From positions 1 through 39,249 of the forward strand of contig RDYF01000036.1 in NCBI GenBank assembly GCA_004293285.1: DNA of 39,249 bases, given 5' to 3'. This document shows, piece by piece, positions 26,102 to 35,629 of the stretch. Source of the DNA: Verrucomicrobiota bacterium. GTDB taxonomy: Bacteria; Verrucomicrobiota; Verrucomicrobiia; Verrucomicrobiales; Akkermansiaceae. Under the pieces are notes generated by a model. The model worked only from the letters and a program-made list of their open reading frames with translations, ran no database searches and had not been told where the DNA came from. A program made the position numbers and the translations under genes. Numbering within the stretch: the first letter of the stretch is position 1; each line of letters opens with the position of its first letter.

Positions 26102-28839
26102 TTTGGCGAATACACCTGAAACTCGTTGATGTTGATAGGACCCGCGACTTGAGTAATGCGCAGTCGAATTTGCTTCGCGCGTGTGGTGGGGATCTCGATG
26201 ACTTTATTCGCGCCAATCGTCGTTCCGCGGGCGATTTCTTGCCATTGCTCTCCTTGTTTCGCATCGAGGAAAAACTCGCGGACATGAGCGAAATCGACTT
26301 CGGCGAGCCAGATGCGAGAGATGTCTTTTTCTTCGTCCCATTCGATGGTCAAGGTGGCTTCTTTGGCATCGCCACTGGCCGCCCAGCGCGACATGATATC
26401 GTCATCGTTCGCTTTCGAAGCTTCGTAGCCTTTACCGGGCCAGTTCGCAGAGGCTGTGATCATCGCATGCGAACTGATGAGTCGCGGCGAGGAGTATTCA
26501 GGAACTTTTTCTAACCAATTGACCACATCGGCTTTGCGCGATTCTGGTGTGACTTTTAAGTCGATCAATTTTCCCTCGCGCAATGATCCTTCGACGGTGG
26601 TTTGTTGTGGTGCGTGAAGCTTGAAGTCGACATCCCATTCACGCGGCCAAGCGGGAAATAGATGGATTTGATCACCCGGCGTCTGCAAGAGCATTTCTTG
26701 CAACTGCGCCATGGCAGAGCCGCCGTGGTCGATATCGGGACGGCCACAAAAAGTCAATCCATCCCAAAATGCCGGGAAGCGCGGTTTTTCCCAATCTTGT
26801 CGCGCCCAACGCAATTCCCAGGGACTGAGTGCTTGCTGCGTCACCCAACCTCGGCCTTCAACAGGGTCGGGATGCCGAGGATGAAGAAACTTGGCAAGTG
26901 CGTAGTCGCGGGCTTTTTCCGTGAGACCGAGTCGAGCGGCAAAGAGTCCACCTTGGTACCAACAAAAATGATTCTTTTGTTTCACCGGACAAGTGTCGCC
27001 ATGGGCAAAGGCGTGACGCGCAAGCTCCAGATCAGGCAAGCCCACTCCGTAGGCATGAAAGGGATACACCGGATAGAGGTGCGGCATTTCCATATTGAAA
27101 TCCGGACGCATGGATTCCCATGAAGCTGCGGGAGCGAGCTGTTCAAAGCCCTTCCAAGAATGGGTCGGGATCACGGGCAAGGTTTTTTGAAAGGATGTCC
27201 AAAATTGCTTTTGACTGGTCGAACTCAGCTGAGGCGACAACTCTAACAAAGCATTCGTGAGTGCATGCAATCCAGCGACCGATGGTGCATCGTTGGTAGT
27301 GCCTGCGTGCGATTCGGTCGCATTTCCGGGGTAGATCACGAGACGGCCCTGAGCATCGAGCTCTCGACCAGTTTTGATTTTGTGTTGCTTCCGATAGAAC
27401 TGATCGTAAAACCGAAGAATGCCATCGGCGACAGGAAGATAAGGTTTTACGTTGGAACCAAAATAACTGTGACTCTGCAGCATCATCAACGCAAATTCCA
27501 TGCAGCTCACATAATGATAGCGCAAGCACGCGGGCTCGGTGTGGCCGCTGGCATCTTTGGTCGTGTAGACGGGCAAACCAAAGAGATCGATGTCTTCGGG
27601 AAAAATCGCGCCACGAATGCCCCAGAAATGCTTGGCCCAGGCGATAGCAAGTGCGTGCCGATCTTTGTAAAAATCGAGACCGACTTGCAGAAGATCCGCA
27701 TCGCCTGACTTCAGCATGGGCCAATGAACCAAACGCTGATTTTGCGCCGTAAAACCAGCATGCCCCCACTGTCGCTCATTCGGATCGGCTTCCATCAAAA
27801 AAGGACCGCCGTTGAAAAGCGTGGGCAACTTTCCACTGCGGTTGGTGGCAAGCATGGCGCGGAAGAGTTGATAATTTCGACCCACCTCCCAGGCAGGATC
27901 GACCTCAGATTGACCGGGGCGGATGCGAATGAAGCTGCGATGCCAAAACGACTTCCACCACAACTGCGTTTTCAAGCGATCGGCTGCTACGCTGGATCGA
28001 CTGCGTTTCTCCAAGGCTACCACTTCTCGCTGCCACTGTGAAAGGCTCGCATCTTGAGCCATGCGAAGTGTTGCTTGGATATCAATGTTCTGCATCGGCT
28101 TTTGCGAAACAATGCTCCAAGCCGTAGTGCGCAGGCCTTCATTTACGACTTCCTCTTGCTGATGGCGGATCATGCCTACACCCGAGAGACGACCACCCCA
28201 TGTATGATTCTCCATGGGATCGGGCACCGCGTCAGAGATTTTTTCTGCATGATTTTTGACAATCAAATCCCGTCGCTGCGGCGAAGGGCCATCGATGCGG
28301 TAGTGCCACTCTGCGCTTTCGCCAGAGAACCCACCCTGTGCGCCGCTGAGCATCTCGATCGATGCCTTGATCGCAATCGGTTGCGACGCTTTGCCGGTGA
28401 CGTGCACGATCGGTTGAAAGGCATCGACCCAAACCTGAAGAGTCACCTCCGTGCCATCTTCCGTTTGTCCAGAGATGTGGATACTATTGTCCGCGAGCTG
28501 AAGCTCTTGACGAAAGTTTTTTCGAAAAGGGCTGGGCGAAAGAGCAATGCGCACACGTCCCATCTTGACCTGCGCTTGACCATTCCAGCTGTCGGCAGAA
28601 CTGAGATAAAACAACAAGTCATCCTCAGTCGTCCAAACATTCAGCGCAATGTTGCCACCGCCTGTCGGCATCGAGTGTATCGCCTTCGATCCCGTTTTCG
28701 TCCAGCGAATGTTGTATTCTTGCAGCCAAGTTGGATCAACGCAGGAGTCGATTCTGCATGAATCGCCTGCGCCAACAGGCCGCACAAGGCGATAGATAGG
28801 TGTAGGAGCTTCATAGGAGTGAGAAAAGAATGGCTTCAT
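26098..28839 (-). CDS. DUF5703 protein B with C-terminal F5/8C domain (5' end frameshifted)
   Basis: The frame encodes 913 residues. Recognisable DUF5703_N sequence begins at about residue 43 (YNIRWTKTG...SMPTGGGNIALNVW) and is followed by an (alpha/alpha)6-type region like GH95 and relatives, closing with LFPAWPREWDVDFKLH. The last 120 residues (ITASANWPGKGYEA, then RIRLRITQVAGPININEFQVY; I read an F5/8C discoidin fold) would bind sugar. The first 35 or so residues of this frame do not look like a signal peptide, but the next frame, from ATG 28814, reads MKLLHLSIALCGLLAQAIHA, an excellent one. One missing base near 28733-28757 would join it to the body. The paralogue is DUF5703 A. Substrate unknown; context suggests rhamnose- or fucose-containing glycans. 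Confidence 0.75.
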   Translation of the reverse strand: MKPFFSHSYEAPTPIYRLVRPVGAGDSCRIDSCVDPTWLQEYNIRWTKTGSKAIHSMPTGGGNIALNVWTTEDDLLFYLSSADSWNGQAQVKMGRVRIALSPSPFRKNFRQELQLADNSIHISGQTEDGTEVTLQVWVDAFQPIVHVTGKASQPIAIKASIEMLSGAQGGFSGESAEWHYRIDGPSPQRRDLIVKNHAEKISDAVPDPMENHTWGGRLSGVGMIRHQQEEVVNEGLRTTAWSIVSQKPMQNIDIQATLRMAQDASLSQWQREVVALEKRSRSSVAADRLKTQLWWKSFWHRSFIRIRPGQSEVDPAWEVGRNYQLFRAMLATNRSGKLPTLFNGGPFLMEADPNERQWGHAGFTAQNQRLVHWPMLKSGDADLLQVGLDFYKDRHALAIAWAKHFWGIRGAIFPEDIDLFGLPVYTTKDASGHTEPACLRYHYVSCMEFALMMLQSHSYFGSNVKPYLPVADGILRFYDQFYRKQHKIKTGRELDAQGRLVIYPGNATESHAGTTNDAPSVAGLHALTNALLELSPQLSSTSQKQFWTSFQKTLPVIPTHSWKGFEQLAPAASWESMRPDFNMEMPHLYPVYPFHAYGVGLPDLELARHAFAHGDTCPVKQKNHFCWYQGGLFAARLGLTEKARDYALAKFLHPRHPDPVEGRGWVTQQALSPWELRWARQDWEKPRFPAFWDGLTFCGRPDIDHGGSAMAQLQEMLLQTPGDQIHLFPAWPREWDVDFKLHAPQQTTVEGSLREGKLIDLKVTPESRKADVVNWLEKVPEYSSPRLISSHAMITASANWPGKGYEASKANDDDIMSRWAASGDAKEATLTIEWDEEKDISRIWLAEVDFAHVREFFLDAKQGEQWQEIARGTTIGANKVIEIPTTRAKQIRLRITQVAGPININEFQVYSPK
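28733..28757 (-). other. Probable one-base frameshift at the 5' end of DUF5703 B
   Basis: The signal-peptide frame reads AESTPALIQLG; the body frame reads CVDPTWLQEYN. If TTGATCC were TTGGATCC the join would be AESTPALDPTWLQEYN, a seamless secreted protein. Whether the base is missing in the organism or in the assembly cannot be told here. Confidence 0.7.
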
Positions 28840-31835
28840 GGCGCAGGCACAAAGATCATTTCACGATAGATGTTGGTGCCGAGCGGACCGTCTTGGAACT
28901 CGATCTTCACTTGCGCGATCTTCGACTGATTCAAAGGCACTTCGACACGAGAAGATCCGCCATCGCTGATCGCGTCGACATCGGCCACCTTGATGAATTG
29001 TTCAGGAGCACTCGTCAGAGCAATCCAGACTTGATACGTTTGACTCGCGCGGGCGTCGCCATGTCCCGCGAATGTTTGGATTTCACGCAGAGATACGCCA
29101 TCGGGTTGCGAAAACTTCACCAGCAAGGCATTGCCGTTCCCATAAGGTCGATAGGTTTTTTCATCGCGCAGAGTTTCCCCGCCACCATTGCCATTGCGCG
29201 TGGTGAGGTTAAAAAGCGGCGCAGCATCAGCAGTGGCTGTGTGATCGTAAAATGGACCACTTTCCTGAATTTGCCCAAGCTTGATGCGCGGTAGCCGAAC
29301 CGCATCCGCCTCAAAGCCATCTTGCTGATCCTTCACAAAAGTCGCTGTCGGCACCGTGGCGGCAATCGGCACAGAAGGCGATGACCACATCAGACGAACG
29401 GGGCCCAACAGACCGGAACTCGTCAGAGGTGAGTCTTTGGTGAAATAATTCCATGTCGTAAAGCCCACGCGCTGAGACGAGGGTCGTTTTTGTTTTTTCA
29501 CAAACCAATCCGGAAAGGCTTTGAGATATTTGCCATTGGCCCGTGGTCCAGGTGTCCATTCACAATCGTCCGGATGCTGTTCATCGCCGATCAATCGATT
29601 GGACCAAACATTGGTCACTTGGATGATGAGTTCATTCGATTTCTCACGCAAGAGCCCAGGCGGAAGAGCGACACGCCATGGGGCCGTCCACACGACACCA
29701 AGGTCCTTGCCATTCAAAGATACATGCGCCAAGTGATGCACTGCTCCGAGATCCAACTCTTGTGCGATAAGTGCCGATGCAGGAACGGAAAAACGCTGGT
29801 AGTATGTCGCGGTCCCGCTGAAATATCGGATCGCAGGGTCGGAGTGCGATGTCCAATCGAACAGCTCAGCAAAACTCTGAAGCCTTTCGGGGCCACCGAC
29901 TTTCGGATCGAACTTAAGGTTCCATGCCCCCGATAGAGGAAACTGCATGTTACAGACCGGAAAATTCACCGCTTTCTGTTCCGCAGGAGCCGACATCGGT
30001 TTACGGAAGACCAAGACAAAGCTCTCCAGTGCAGCAAACTGTAAGGGAATCAGCGTTTTGCCATTGGCATACGTAAAGTCTGTCAGATCCCGTTTCGTGC
30101 CACGAACAGGATCCCATAATTCAGGCACAAGCCCCGTGATAGGGAATGTGACATTTCCTTTCACAGATCTTTTGGTAAGATTTGCTACGAAAAACAATTC
30201 CGTGCCGCCCATGGATCGTCGGATGGCGCGGATTCCCTCTGGTGCGGAAAATTCACCTGCGGCCAGTGGTTTGATTTTTCCCCACTGCAAGACAGCTTGA
30301 GATCTCGCTAGATAACGCACCCATGCTTTGCCTGGCTCCCACCATGTTTGGTTTTGTGAGAAATGAGTCCCCCATTGCCCCATGACGATGCCCGGCTTCA
30401 CCCCCGGCCAAGGTTGATGTGGAAATTTGTGCAACATCATGCGATTGACTCCGAGGCAAAACGCAGCGTCTCCCAAGCGCTTCAACTCAAATGGTGTTTC
30501 ATTCCACTGACTGACTTCGGGAGATCCCGTAAACGCTTCGGCTTCGATCACAGGAGTCTCGATCTTCCATGCTGTTTCGACCAATTGATTGCCAAGATCA
30601 AGAGTCACTTCGCGGCCTGATGACCAAAACTCCGTGAGAACTCGGTCAAGCTGTGGCACGATTTCCGGGATGTTCCATGGTCCACCATAGGGCTCGGAGG
30701 AGAGCTCGATCCCTGCCTCATGGCACTTGCGCTTCAGCGTCGGATAGTAAATGTCACGATACAAATCCGCGACCGTTTTTTTGAAATCGGAACGAAACCG
30801 CGAACTCGCCTCGGCTGAATTCACCTCACGACCAGCAAACACTGGCAACCACGCGAGCAAATCGTAACCACGACGTTGACGAAATTCTTCTCGCATGCGC
30901 GGAGTCCAACTCGGTTCGCCCGCCTCATAGCTATCAAAGTGAAGATTGGTCAAACCAGGAAAACCAATGAGATCGCCCATGTGTTGTCGAATTTTACCGA
31001 TCACGTGATCCAAGTGAAACTCCACAGCTTTGGGATTCATCTTATCGCATTCATGCCCCATCGCATCCCACTGCGCAGGCTGAATTTGTTTGCCCATTGT
31101 CGTATGCCCGAAACGAATGATCTCCCAAGACCCCGGTGGGGCTTGCCAAATCAATTGCCCCTTGGCATCTTGTTTCGAGGTGAGATCGATGACTTGGCTT
31201 TCCTGAATCGTTCCATCTGCAGGAACGGCGACCACGGCAATGTCGCGATAAAACGTTTTCCGGTCTTCGACAATCGGAGCCGCCACTTCTCCGGTTTGTG
31301 GATGAATCACCGGAAACATTTGATTCGCCCGCGGGTCGACCGACGGACGAGGCGGTGCGATCACTCTCTCGCCTCCGCCCTCGATGCGGATTTTCGAGGA
31401 GATCACTTCCTGCATCGATAATTCTGCTGGAATCCATTTCCCGCCACTGGTTTCGTAGCCTGGGCAATTTCCCAGACCAAAATCCAACCCTAAACGCTTG
31501 GATTCCGACGCCGCATGACGCACCATTTTCCACCATGGATCGGTGAAAGCGACAAGCTCAGGGGCCGGACTGTTGGCAATTTCCGCCTGCCATGGCGTAC
31601 AGATATCGGCAAGAGCAAACATCATGGCACCACCGAAACCCGCTTCTTTCAATGCTTCCAGGTCTTTCGTAATGCCCTCTCGCGTGACATTTCTGCCCAT
31701 CCACATCCACATCACACGCGGTTGGGCTTGTTGTGGTGGATGGGCAAAAACTCGATCGAGCAACTCATTCGCTTGGGTAAATCCCGAAGCGAGTGTCAAA
31801 CAATGCAGCGACCACAAGAGAACAGGAAGTTTCAT
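28836..31835 (-). CDS. Secreted alpha-L-rhamnosidase, GH106
   Basis: 999 residues from ATG 31835 (a TTG directly before it in frame is less likely). The signal peptide is about 1-22 (MKLPVLLWSLHCLTLASGFT). The GH106 catalytic region (about 23-650) shows MWMWMGRNVTREGITKDL, the FDSYEAGEPSWTPRMREEF motif (E304) and VIEAEAFTG (about 429-437), both candidate catalytic acid segments. A galactose-binding-like beta domain follows (about 670-790, TATYYQRFSVPA and GKDLGVVWTAPW) and a further C-terminal beta region. GH106 enzymes release L-rhamnose from pectin side chains such as rhamnogalacturonan. It overlaps the start of the downstream frame by ATGA and lies 6 bases after the stop DUF5703 A would have if its frameshift were repaired. 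Confidence 0.9.
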   Translation of the reverse strand: MKLPVLLWSLHCLTLASGFTQANELLDRVFAHPPQQAQPRVMWMWMGRNVTREGITKDLEALKEAGFGGAMMFALADICTPWQAEIANSPAPELVAFTDPWWKMVRHAASESKRLGLDFGLGNCPGYETSGGKWIPAELSMQEVISSKIRIEGGGERVIAPPRPSVDPRANQMFPVIHPQTGEVAAPIVEDRKTFYRDIAVVAVPADGTIQESQVIDLTSKQDAKGQLIWQAPPGSWEIIRFGHTTMGKQIQPAQWDAMGHECDKMNPKAVEFHLDHVIGKIRQHMGDLIGFPGLTNLHFDSYEAGEPSWTPRMREEFRQRRGYDLLAWLPVFAGREVNSAEASSRFRSDFKKTVADLYRDIYYPTLKRKCHEAGIELSSEPYGGPWNIPEIVPQLDRVLTEFWSSGREVTLDLGNQLVETAWKIETPVIEAEAFTGSPEVSQWNETPFELKRLGDAAFCLGVNRMMLHKFPHQPWPGVKPGIVMGQWGTHFSQNQTWWEPGKAWVRYLARSQAVLQWGKIKPLAAGEFSAPEGIRAIRRSMGGTELFFVANLTKRSVKGNVTFPITGLVPELWDPVRGTKRDLTDFTYANGKTLIPLQFAALESFVLVFRKPMSAPAEQKAVNFPVCNMQFPLSGAWNLKFDPKVGGPERLQSFAELFDWTSHSDPAIRYFSGTATYYQRFSVPASALIAQELDLGAVHHLAHVSLNGKDLGVVWTAPWRVALPPGLLREKSNELIIQVTNVWSNRLIGDEQHPDDCEWTPGPRANGKYLKAFPDWFVKKQKRPSSQRVGFTTWNYFTKDSPLTSSGLLGPVRLMWSSPSVPIAATVPTATFVKDQQDGFEADAVRLPRIKLGQIQESGPFYDHTATADAAPLFNLTTRNGNGGGETLRDEKTYRPYGNGNALLVKFSQPDGVSLREIQTFAGHGDARASQTYQVWIALTSAPEQFIKVADVDAISDGGSSRVEVPLNQSKIAQVKIEFQDGPLGTNIYREMIFVPAP

Positions 31836-31863
31836 CAAGGATTAAGGTTGGGAGGAAAAAACA

Positions 31864-34803
31864 TCAAACTGCGTGACGGGCGCCTCGATGATGAGTCGGA
31901 CTTGCGAACCCGTGTTCGCAGGAAATCGCTTGGCGTAAATCATGCCATAGATGTGCTTCCAAACGGAACGACTTCGCTTGACCGCGCAGATACCCAGGGT
32001 TGTCGATGGTGAATTCGAGTCGATCAAAAGTCTTCGCACCACCGAGGTCGATGGTTGTCCCCGTTTTCCCCGCAGTGAGCGAACCCGCGGAAACCGCCGC
32101 GCGGACGATCGGCTCTAACGGTTGATCGTATTCGACTTTGATCAAAGCATCCGAAAGCTTCGTCTGCTTCACAATCTTCGCTGCGATCGTGGGAATGGGA
32201 TTTTTTCCGTGCACGTAAAGAATCTGATCGCGGAATGTGCAGCCCGGCCAAAACGTACCGCGTGTATCGGTGAGGCTTTCGCCAAACTTTTCAATCCATG
32301 CGCGCGTTACAGGACCGGGCGTCGGCAGACCATCGAGCATCGGGGGCAGCGCAAACAACCAGTTGCGGTCGTTGCAGGCGATGTCGATCATCTTTCGAAT
32401 GCGCGCTTCTGCCGTGCTGTGATCGATGATGTCCTTGCGTCGTGATTCGGGGGAAACTTTTAGGGACTTGATCTTGCCCTTTTCGTAGACGACCTGAATC
32501 GTCGTTTTTTTCGGAGCTTTCATTTGGAACGAAACGTCCCAATCCTCCGGCCATGCGGGCAACAAGTGAATGTCATCGCCATCGGCCTGCAGCAGCATAG
32601 CTTGCAGAGTATTGACCGAGTTCGCGCCATGGTCGTTGTCGGGAGTGCCATCCATTTTGCATTCCCAGAAGGCAGGGAATTTCGGGCGGGGGCGATAGGG
32701 AAATGGCAAGCCCGTCGCAGGATTGCCAATCACGAATCCTGGCGTATCACAGTTGCCTCGCATCAATTCACCATTGGGGCCTTTGACCACGTTGCCCGAC
32801 CAGTGAGCATAGCGATCGTGGAAATTGATGCTCGCAAGTCGCGCGGCCTCGCGACTCAATCCCAAGTAGGCGGCCTGCACAGGTGCGGATTGCCAACCGC
32901 CGGTCTCGACGGGTTGCCAGTCGACCGTGCCATCGAGGCTGGAATTTCTCACATGAAACGACTGGCGGGCCATGGCGAGTTTTTCCGGAGTGCCCAACCA
33001 AGCCTGGCGGAAAGGATAGATGGAGTAGAGTTCTGGCGTTTCACAATCCGTGCGACCAGGGTCATAGACTTCGCCGACGGCCAGCAAGTCCATGCCGCGG
33101 ATGCGACGAGTGGGAACATCGGGCAGCATCTTGCGCCACTTCGCAAATGTGGCGCGACGTTGCGAATCGATAGGGAACGAAAGGAGAAGATCGAGCAAGT
33201 ATTTCATGCAACCCATCTCCGTCGCGGGATTGGTGACTCCTTGATAGGTTTCTGCGCATCCGACTCCCTCCATCAGCATTTTACCGTTCGCATCGGTTTT
33301 GGTGAAGCGATGAAAATAAAACTTCAAACCCGCTTCCGCACAAGGTAGCAAGGTTTCCTTCAAAAACTTGTCATCGCGCGTATGCGCATAGGTTTCCGCC
33401 ATAATGGCAGGAATTTCGATCGTAGCCAATTGATGATACTTCAAGTGACCCGGCATGCCCTCAAAAGGAAAAACTCCGACGTTGTGATACCAGCTTGCCT
33501 CGAAGATCACCGAACCCTCCACGCCGTAGAGTTTCTGACAGCGGTCTTTGGCAATATCGAGACCATTGCGTACGAACTGCATGCCAGGAACGATGGTATC
33601 GTAATCGCCACGGGTCGGCATCGACCAGTAAGGATGTCGAGTATTTTGCCACATGAACGACAACTGCGCCCAGTCGCGACCATCCGGAGATATCGGGCCA
33701 TCCTTCGGCTTATCAAACCCCATCACACCGGGCGGCATATCCATCGTGAAAAGCGAGCCGTTGTATTGCGGGGGCACTGCTCCACGGCTGGCAATGGCTT
33801 GGCAGAATCGCTCTAGTGCATAGCGTTGGTTCAATTGGAAGGCATTTTGAGATGCTGGAATTTCCTTGTGGCCTTCATAGGCATCGCGTGCTTGGGGAAA
33901 CTGCGTGTAGCGATACTGATCGAGAGAAAAATTCCCCTCCCCTGCACGAGAGACAAAAATGTGACTTCTTTTCCAAAAGGCACTCCAATACTGCAAATGA
34001 GCTTTCCAGTCCGATTTCACGGGCTGCAGGGCTTGCGCTTTCCAAGCCTCAGCGGAATCCGGTTGACTGGTGAGAACTCGAACACTGGCGTCGATGCCAT
34101 TGATCGGTTTCGCGGAAGCAATGGTGCTCGGATTGAGACGCTGAAAACCCTTCGCGGAGAGCACGGCTCCCGAGGTTCGATGAAGAATCGGATCGCGGGT
34201 TTTGGCCACCATTTCCGGCGAATTCTGGCTGGCAAAGCTTGCGGCCCAAATGGAGGATTGATTGCGAAAGCACCAAGCAACATGAGGCGAATCATCGTGG
34301 AACAGCAAAGCCGCCGTGCCGCCTCCAGGCAAGGGGTCAGCGGCATTTTGCCACGAACGCAGAGACTCGGCAGCGATGGTTACGAGCCGAGGAGTGGAAC
34401 AAAATCCTTGAACACGAATCACTGGGGTATGGGCATCGACCCACACGCGGAATCGGGCATCGCCGGAAACCACCTCGATCGCAGCCTGGTCGAGCAAGAG
34501 AGTTGTTTTGACATTTTTGACGTCGATCGCAGGCTCGGTGCGCAGGCGAATCCGACCCAACTTGGGCAGCAAATGTTGGGAATCGAACGCATCCACTTTT
34601 GCCAGATAAAACATTAGATCACCATTCGATTCCACCCAGAAATTGATTCCCACATCGCCATTGCCCAGCGGCATAGAGCTGAATGATTCATTGGTGCTGG
34701 CACCCTCCCAAGACACATTGAACTCAGGCTTCCCTACCAGAGCAAATGATCGAATGGAGAGGACGAGAAAAGCTATCAGCCAGAGGGAGTGAGGACGGTT
34801 CAT
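31864..34803 (-). CDS. DUF5703 protein A, secreted glycoside-hydrolase-like (3' end frameshifted)
   Basis: 979 residues from ATG 34803 (signal peptide HSLWLIAFLVLSIRSFA; the frame extends to a TTG at 34821). DUF5703_N begins with FNVSWEGAST and SMPLGNGDVGINFWVESNGDLMFYL; an (alpha/alpha) barrel-like body follows, with RTDCETPELYSIYPF and LLPAWPEDWDVSFQMK. It is a distant paralogue of the protein two genes downstream. The end of this frame (AHLWHDLRQAISC...) is unlike a domain end, whereas the neighbouring frame reads HIYGMIYAKRFP and NTGSQVRLIIEAPVTQFDVF, a good F5/8C ending, and stops at 31842, 6 bases before the GH106 ATG. A base is probably missing near 31950-31960. Substrate unknown. Confidence 0.75.
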   Translation of the reverse strand: MNRPHSLWLIAFLVLSIRSFALVGKPEFNVSWEGASTNESFSSMPLGNGDVGINFWVESNGDLMFYLAKVDAFDSQHLLPKLGRIRLRTEPAIDVKNVKTTLLLDQAAIEVVSGDARFRVWVDAHTPVIRVQGFCSTPRLVTIAAESLRSWQNAADPLPGGGTAALLFHDDSPHVAWCFRNQSSIWAASFASQNSPEMVAKTRDPILHRTSGAVLSAKGFQRLNPSTIASAKPINGIDASVRVLTSQPDSAEAWKAQALQPVKSDWKAHLQYWSAFWKRSHIFVSRAGEGNFSLDQYRYTQFPQARDAYEGHKEIPASQNAFQLNQRYALERFCQAIASRGAVPPQYNGSLFTMDMPPGVMGFDKPKDGPISPDGRDWAQLSFMWQNTRHPYWSMPTRGDYDTIVPGMQFVRNGLDIAKDRCQKLYGVEGSVIFEASWYHNVGVFPFEGMPGHLKYHQLATIEIPAIMAETYAHTRDDKFLKETLLPCAEAGLKFYFHRFTKTDANGKMLMEGVGCAETYQGVTNPATEMGCMKYLLDLLLSFPIDSQRRATFAKWRKMLPDVPTRRIRGMDLLAVGEVYDPGRTDCETPELYSIYPFRQAWLGTPEKLAMARQSFHVRNSSLDGTVDWQPVETGGWQSAPVQAAYLGLSREAARLASINFHDRYAHWSGNVVKGPNGELMRGNCDTPGFVIGNPATGLPFPYRPRPKFPAFWECKMDGTPDNDHGANSVNTLQAMLLQADGDDIHLLPAWPEDWDVSFQMKAPKKTTIQVVYEKGKIKSLKVSPESRRKDIIDHSTAEARIRKMIDIACNDRNWLFALPPMLDGLPTPGPVTRAWIEKFGESLTDTRGTFWPGCTFRDQILYVHGKNPIPTIAAKIVKQTKLSDALIKVEYDQPLEPIVRAAVSAGSLTAGKTGTTIDLGGAKTFDRLEFTIDNPGYLRGQAKSFRLEAHLWHDLRQAISCEHGFASPTHHRGARHAV
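31950..31960 (-). other. Probable one-base frameshift near the 3' end of DUF5703 A
   Basis: In the current frame the text runs SFRLEAHLWHD; with one base inserted after GAAGC it would run SFRLEAHIYGMIYAKRFP and continue to a stop at 31842. The repaired end has the usual RLxIxEAP-xxxFxVF pattern of discoidin domains and perfect operon spacing to GH106. Confidence 0.7.
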
Positions 34804-34875
34804 AAAACGTTGAGGGAACAATAGTGATCGTGAAATTTCGCTTTCCCTTCGAAAAAGGATGACAGAGATACGTTA

Positions 34876-34895
34876 CGATAGACCGAAAACTATCG
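34876..34895. promoter_or_regulatory. Inverted repeat in the DUF5703-GH106 promoter region
   Basis: CGATAG, eight bases, CTATCG: perfect 6-base inverted arms about 75 bases before the likely ATG (34803) of the operon. The spacing would suit a dimeric NarL/LuxR-type regulator, and such a regulator is encoded next door. No second copy was found ahead of the GH29 gene. Confidence 0.35.
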
Positions 34896-34911
34896 CAAAC
34901 GAAGAAATTGT

Positions 34912-34934
34912 TACCCGTTAAAATGAACGGGGCT
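34912..34934 (-). promoter_or_regulatory. 23-bp shared element ahead of the DUF5703-GH106 operon
   Basis: TACCCGTTAAAATG, then AACGGGGCT (plus strand). This copy contains a perfect 6-bp inverted repeat, CCCGTT-AAAATG-AACGGG. It touches the stop codon of the response-regulator gene and lies about 108 bases before the operon ATG. The copy ahead of GH29 keeps 21 of 23 bases but loses part of the symmetry, so it is not simply a terminator stem. Confidence 0.55.
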
Positions 34935-35602
34935 CAACTATGATTCCTCATCTTCGCCATCGCTTCGGCCCGCGAGTGAACCTGCAGTTTGGCGTAGATG
35001 TTGCGTATGTGAAAATTCACAGTGTAAACGCTCAAGTTCAATTGATCTGCGATTTGTTTGTAGAGATAGCCTTGCAATATCAGGTCGAGAACATCGCGCT
35101 CGCGCTCGGACAAATTGTTTTCGGGCTTCGGTTCTGCAGCAGGAGAAGGACGACAAAATGCCTGCACCACCAGTCGAGCGACTTTCGCAGACATGGGCGA
35201 ACCACCTGCAACAACTTCGCGAATCGCCGTGATCAATTCACTTCCGCGAACGGGTTTGTGCAAGTAACCACAAGCGCCCGATTTTAATGAATCAAAGATC
35301 GCGTCGGTATGATCATAAACCGTCAGCATGATGATCAGCACACCGGGGATTTTCTCGACCAAGTGACTGACGCATTCCACGCCACTCATCGCCGGCAAAT
35401 TGATGTCCATAATGACGACATCTGGACGAAGAGCAGGAAGCTCCTGAATCGCCTGCTCGGCGTTGGCGCAAGTCGCGATACACTCGAGCCCTGGAGCACT
35501 GGAGACGGTACGCTTCAGCGAACAGCGCAAAACGCTCTGGTCTTCCACGATAGCCACGTGAATGACTTTTTGATCCGCTGGCAATCTTTTTTCTTTCGGC
35601 AT
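34934..35602 (-). CDS. NarL/FixJ-family response regulator
   Basis: 222 residues from ATG 35602 (a TTG two codons upstream is unlikely). The receiver domain (about 13-130) has the acidic pair in AIVEDQSV, phospho-acceptor D66 in VVIMDINLPAMSG, T94 in IIMLTVYD and K116 in YLHKPV. A Ser/Pro/Ala-rich linker leads to the LuxR-type helix-turn-helix (about 163-222: LSERERDVLDLILQGYLYKQIADQL, then SVYTVNFHIRNIYAKL). It begins 27 bases after the stop of the sensor kinase and is its cognate partner; the HisKA_3-NarL pairing is the rule for these families. Its likely targets are the glycosidase genes that follow on the same strand. Confidence 0.9.
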   Translation of the reverse strand: MPKEKRLPADQKVIHVAIVEDQSVLRCSLKRTVSSAPGLECIATCANAEQAIQELPALRPDVVIMDINLPAMSGVECVSHLVEKIPGVLIIMLTVYDHTDAIFDSLKSGACGYLHKPVRGSELITAIREVVAGGSPMSAKVARLVVQAFCRPSPAAEPKPENNLSERERDVLDLILQGYLYKQIADQLNLSVYTVNFHIRNIYAKLQVHSRAEAMAKMRNHS

Positions 35603-35629
35603 AAGCAAGGGTTTTCTGGGGCCATGCTA

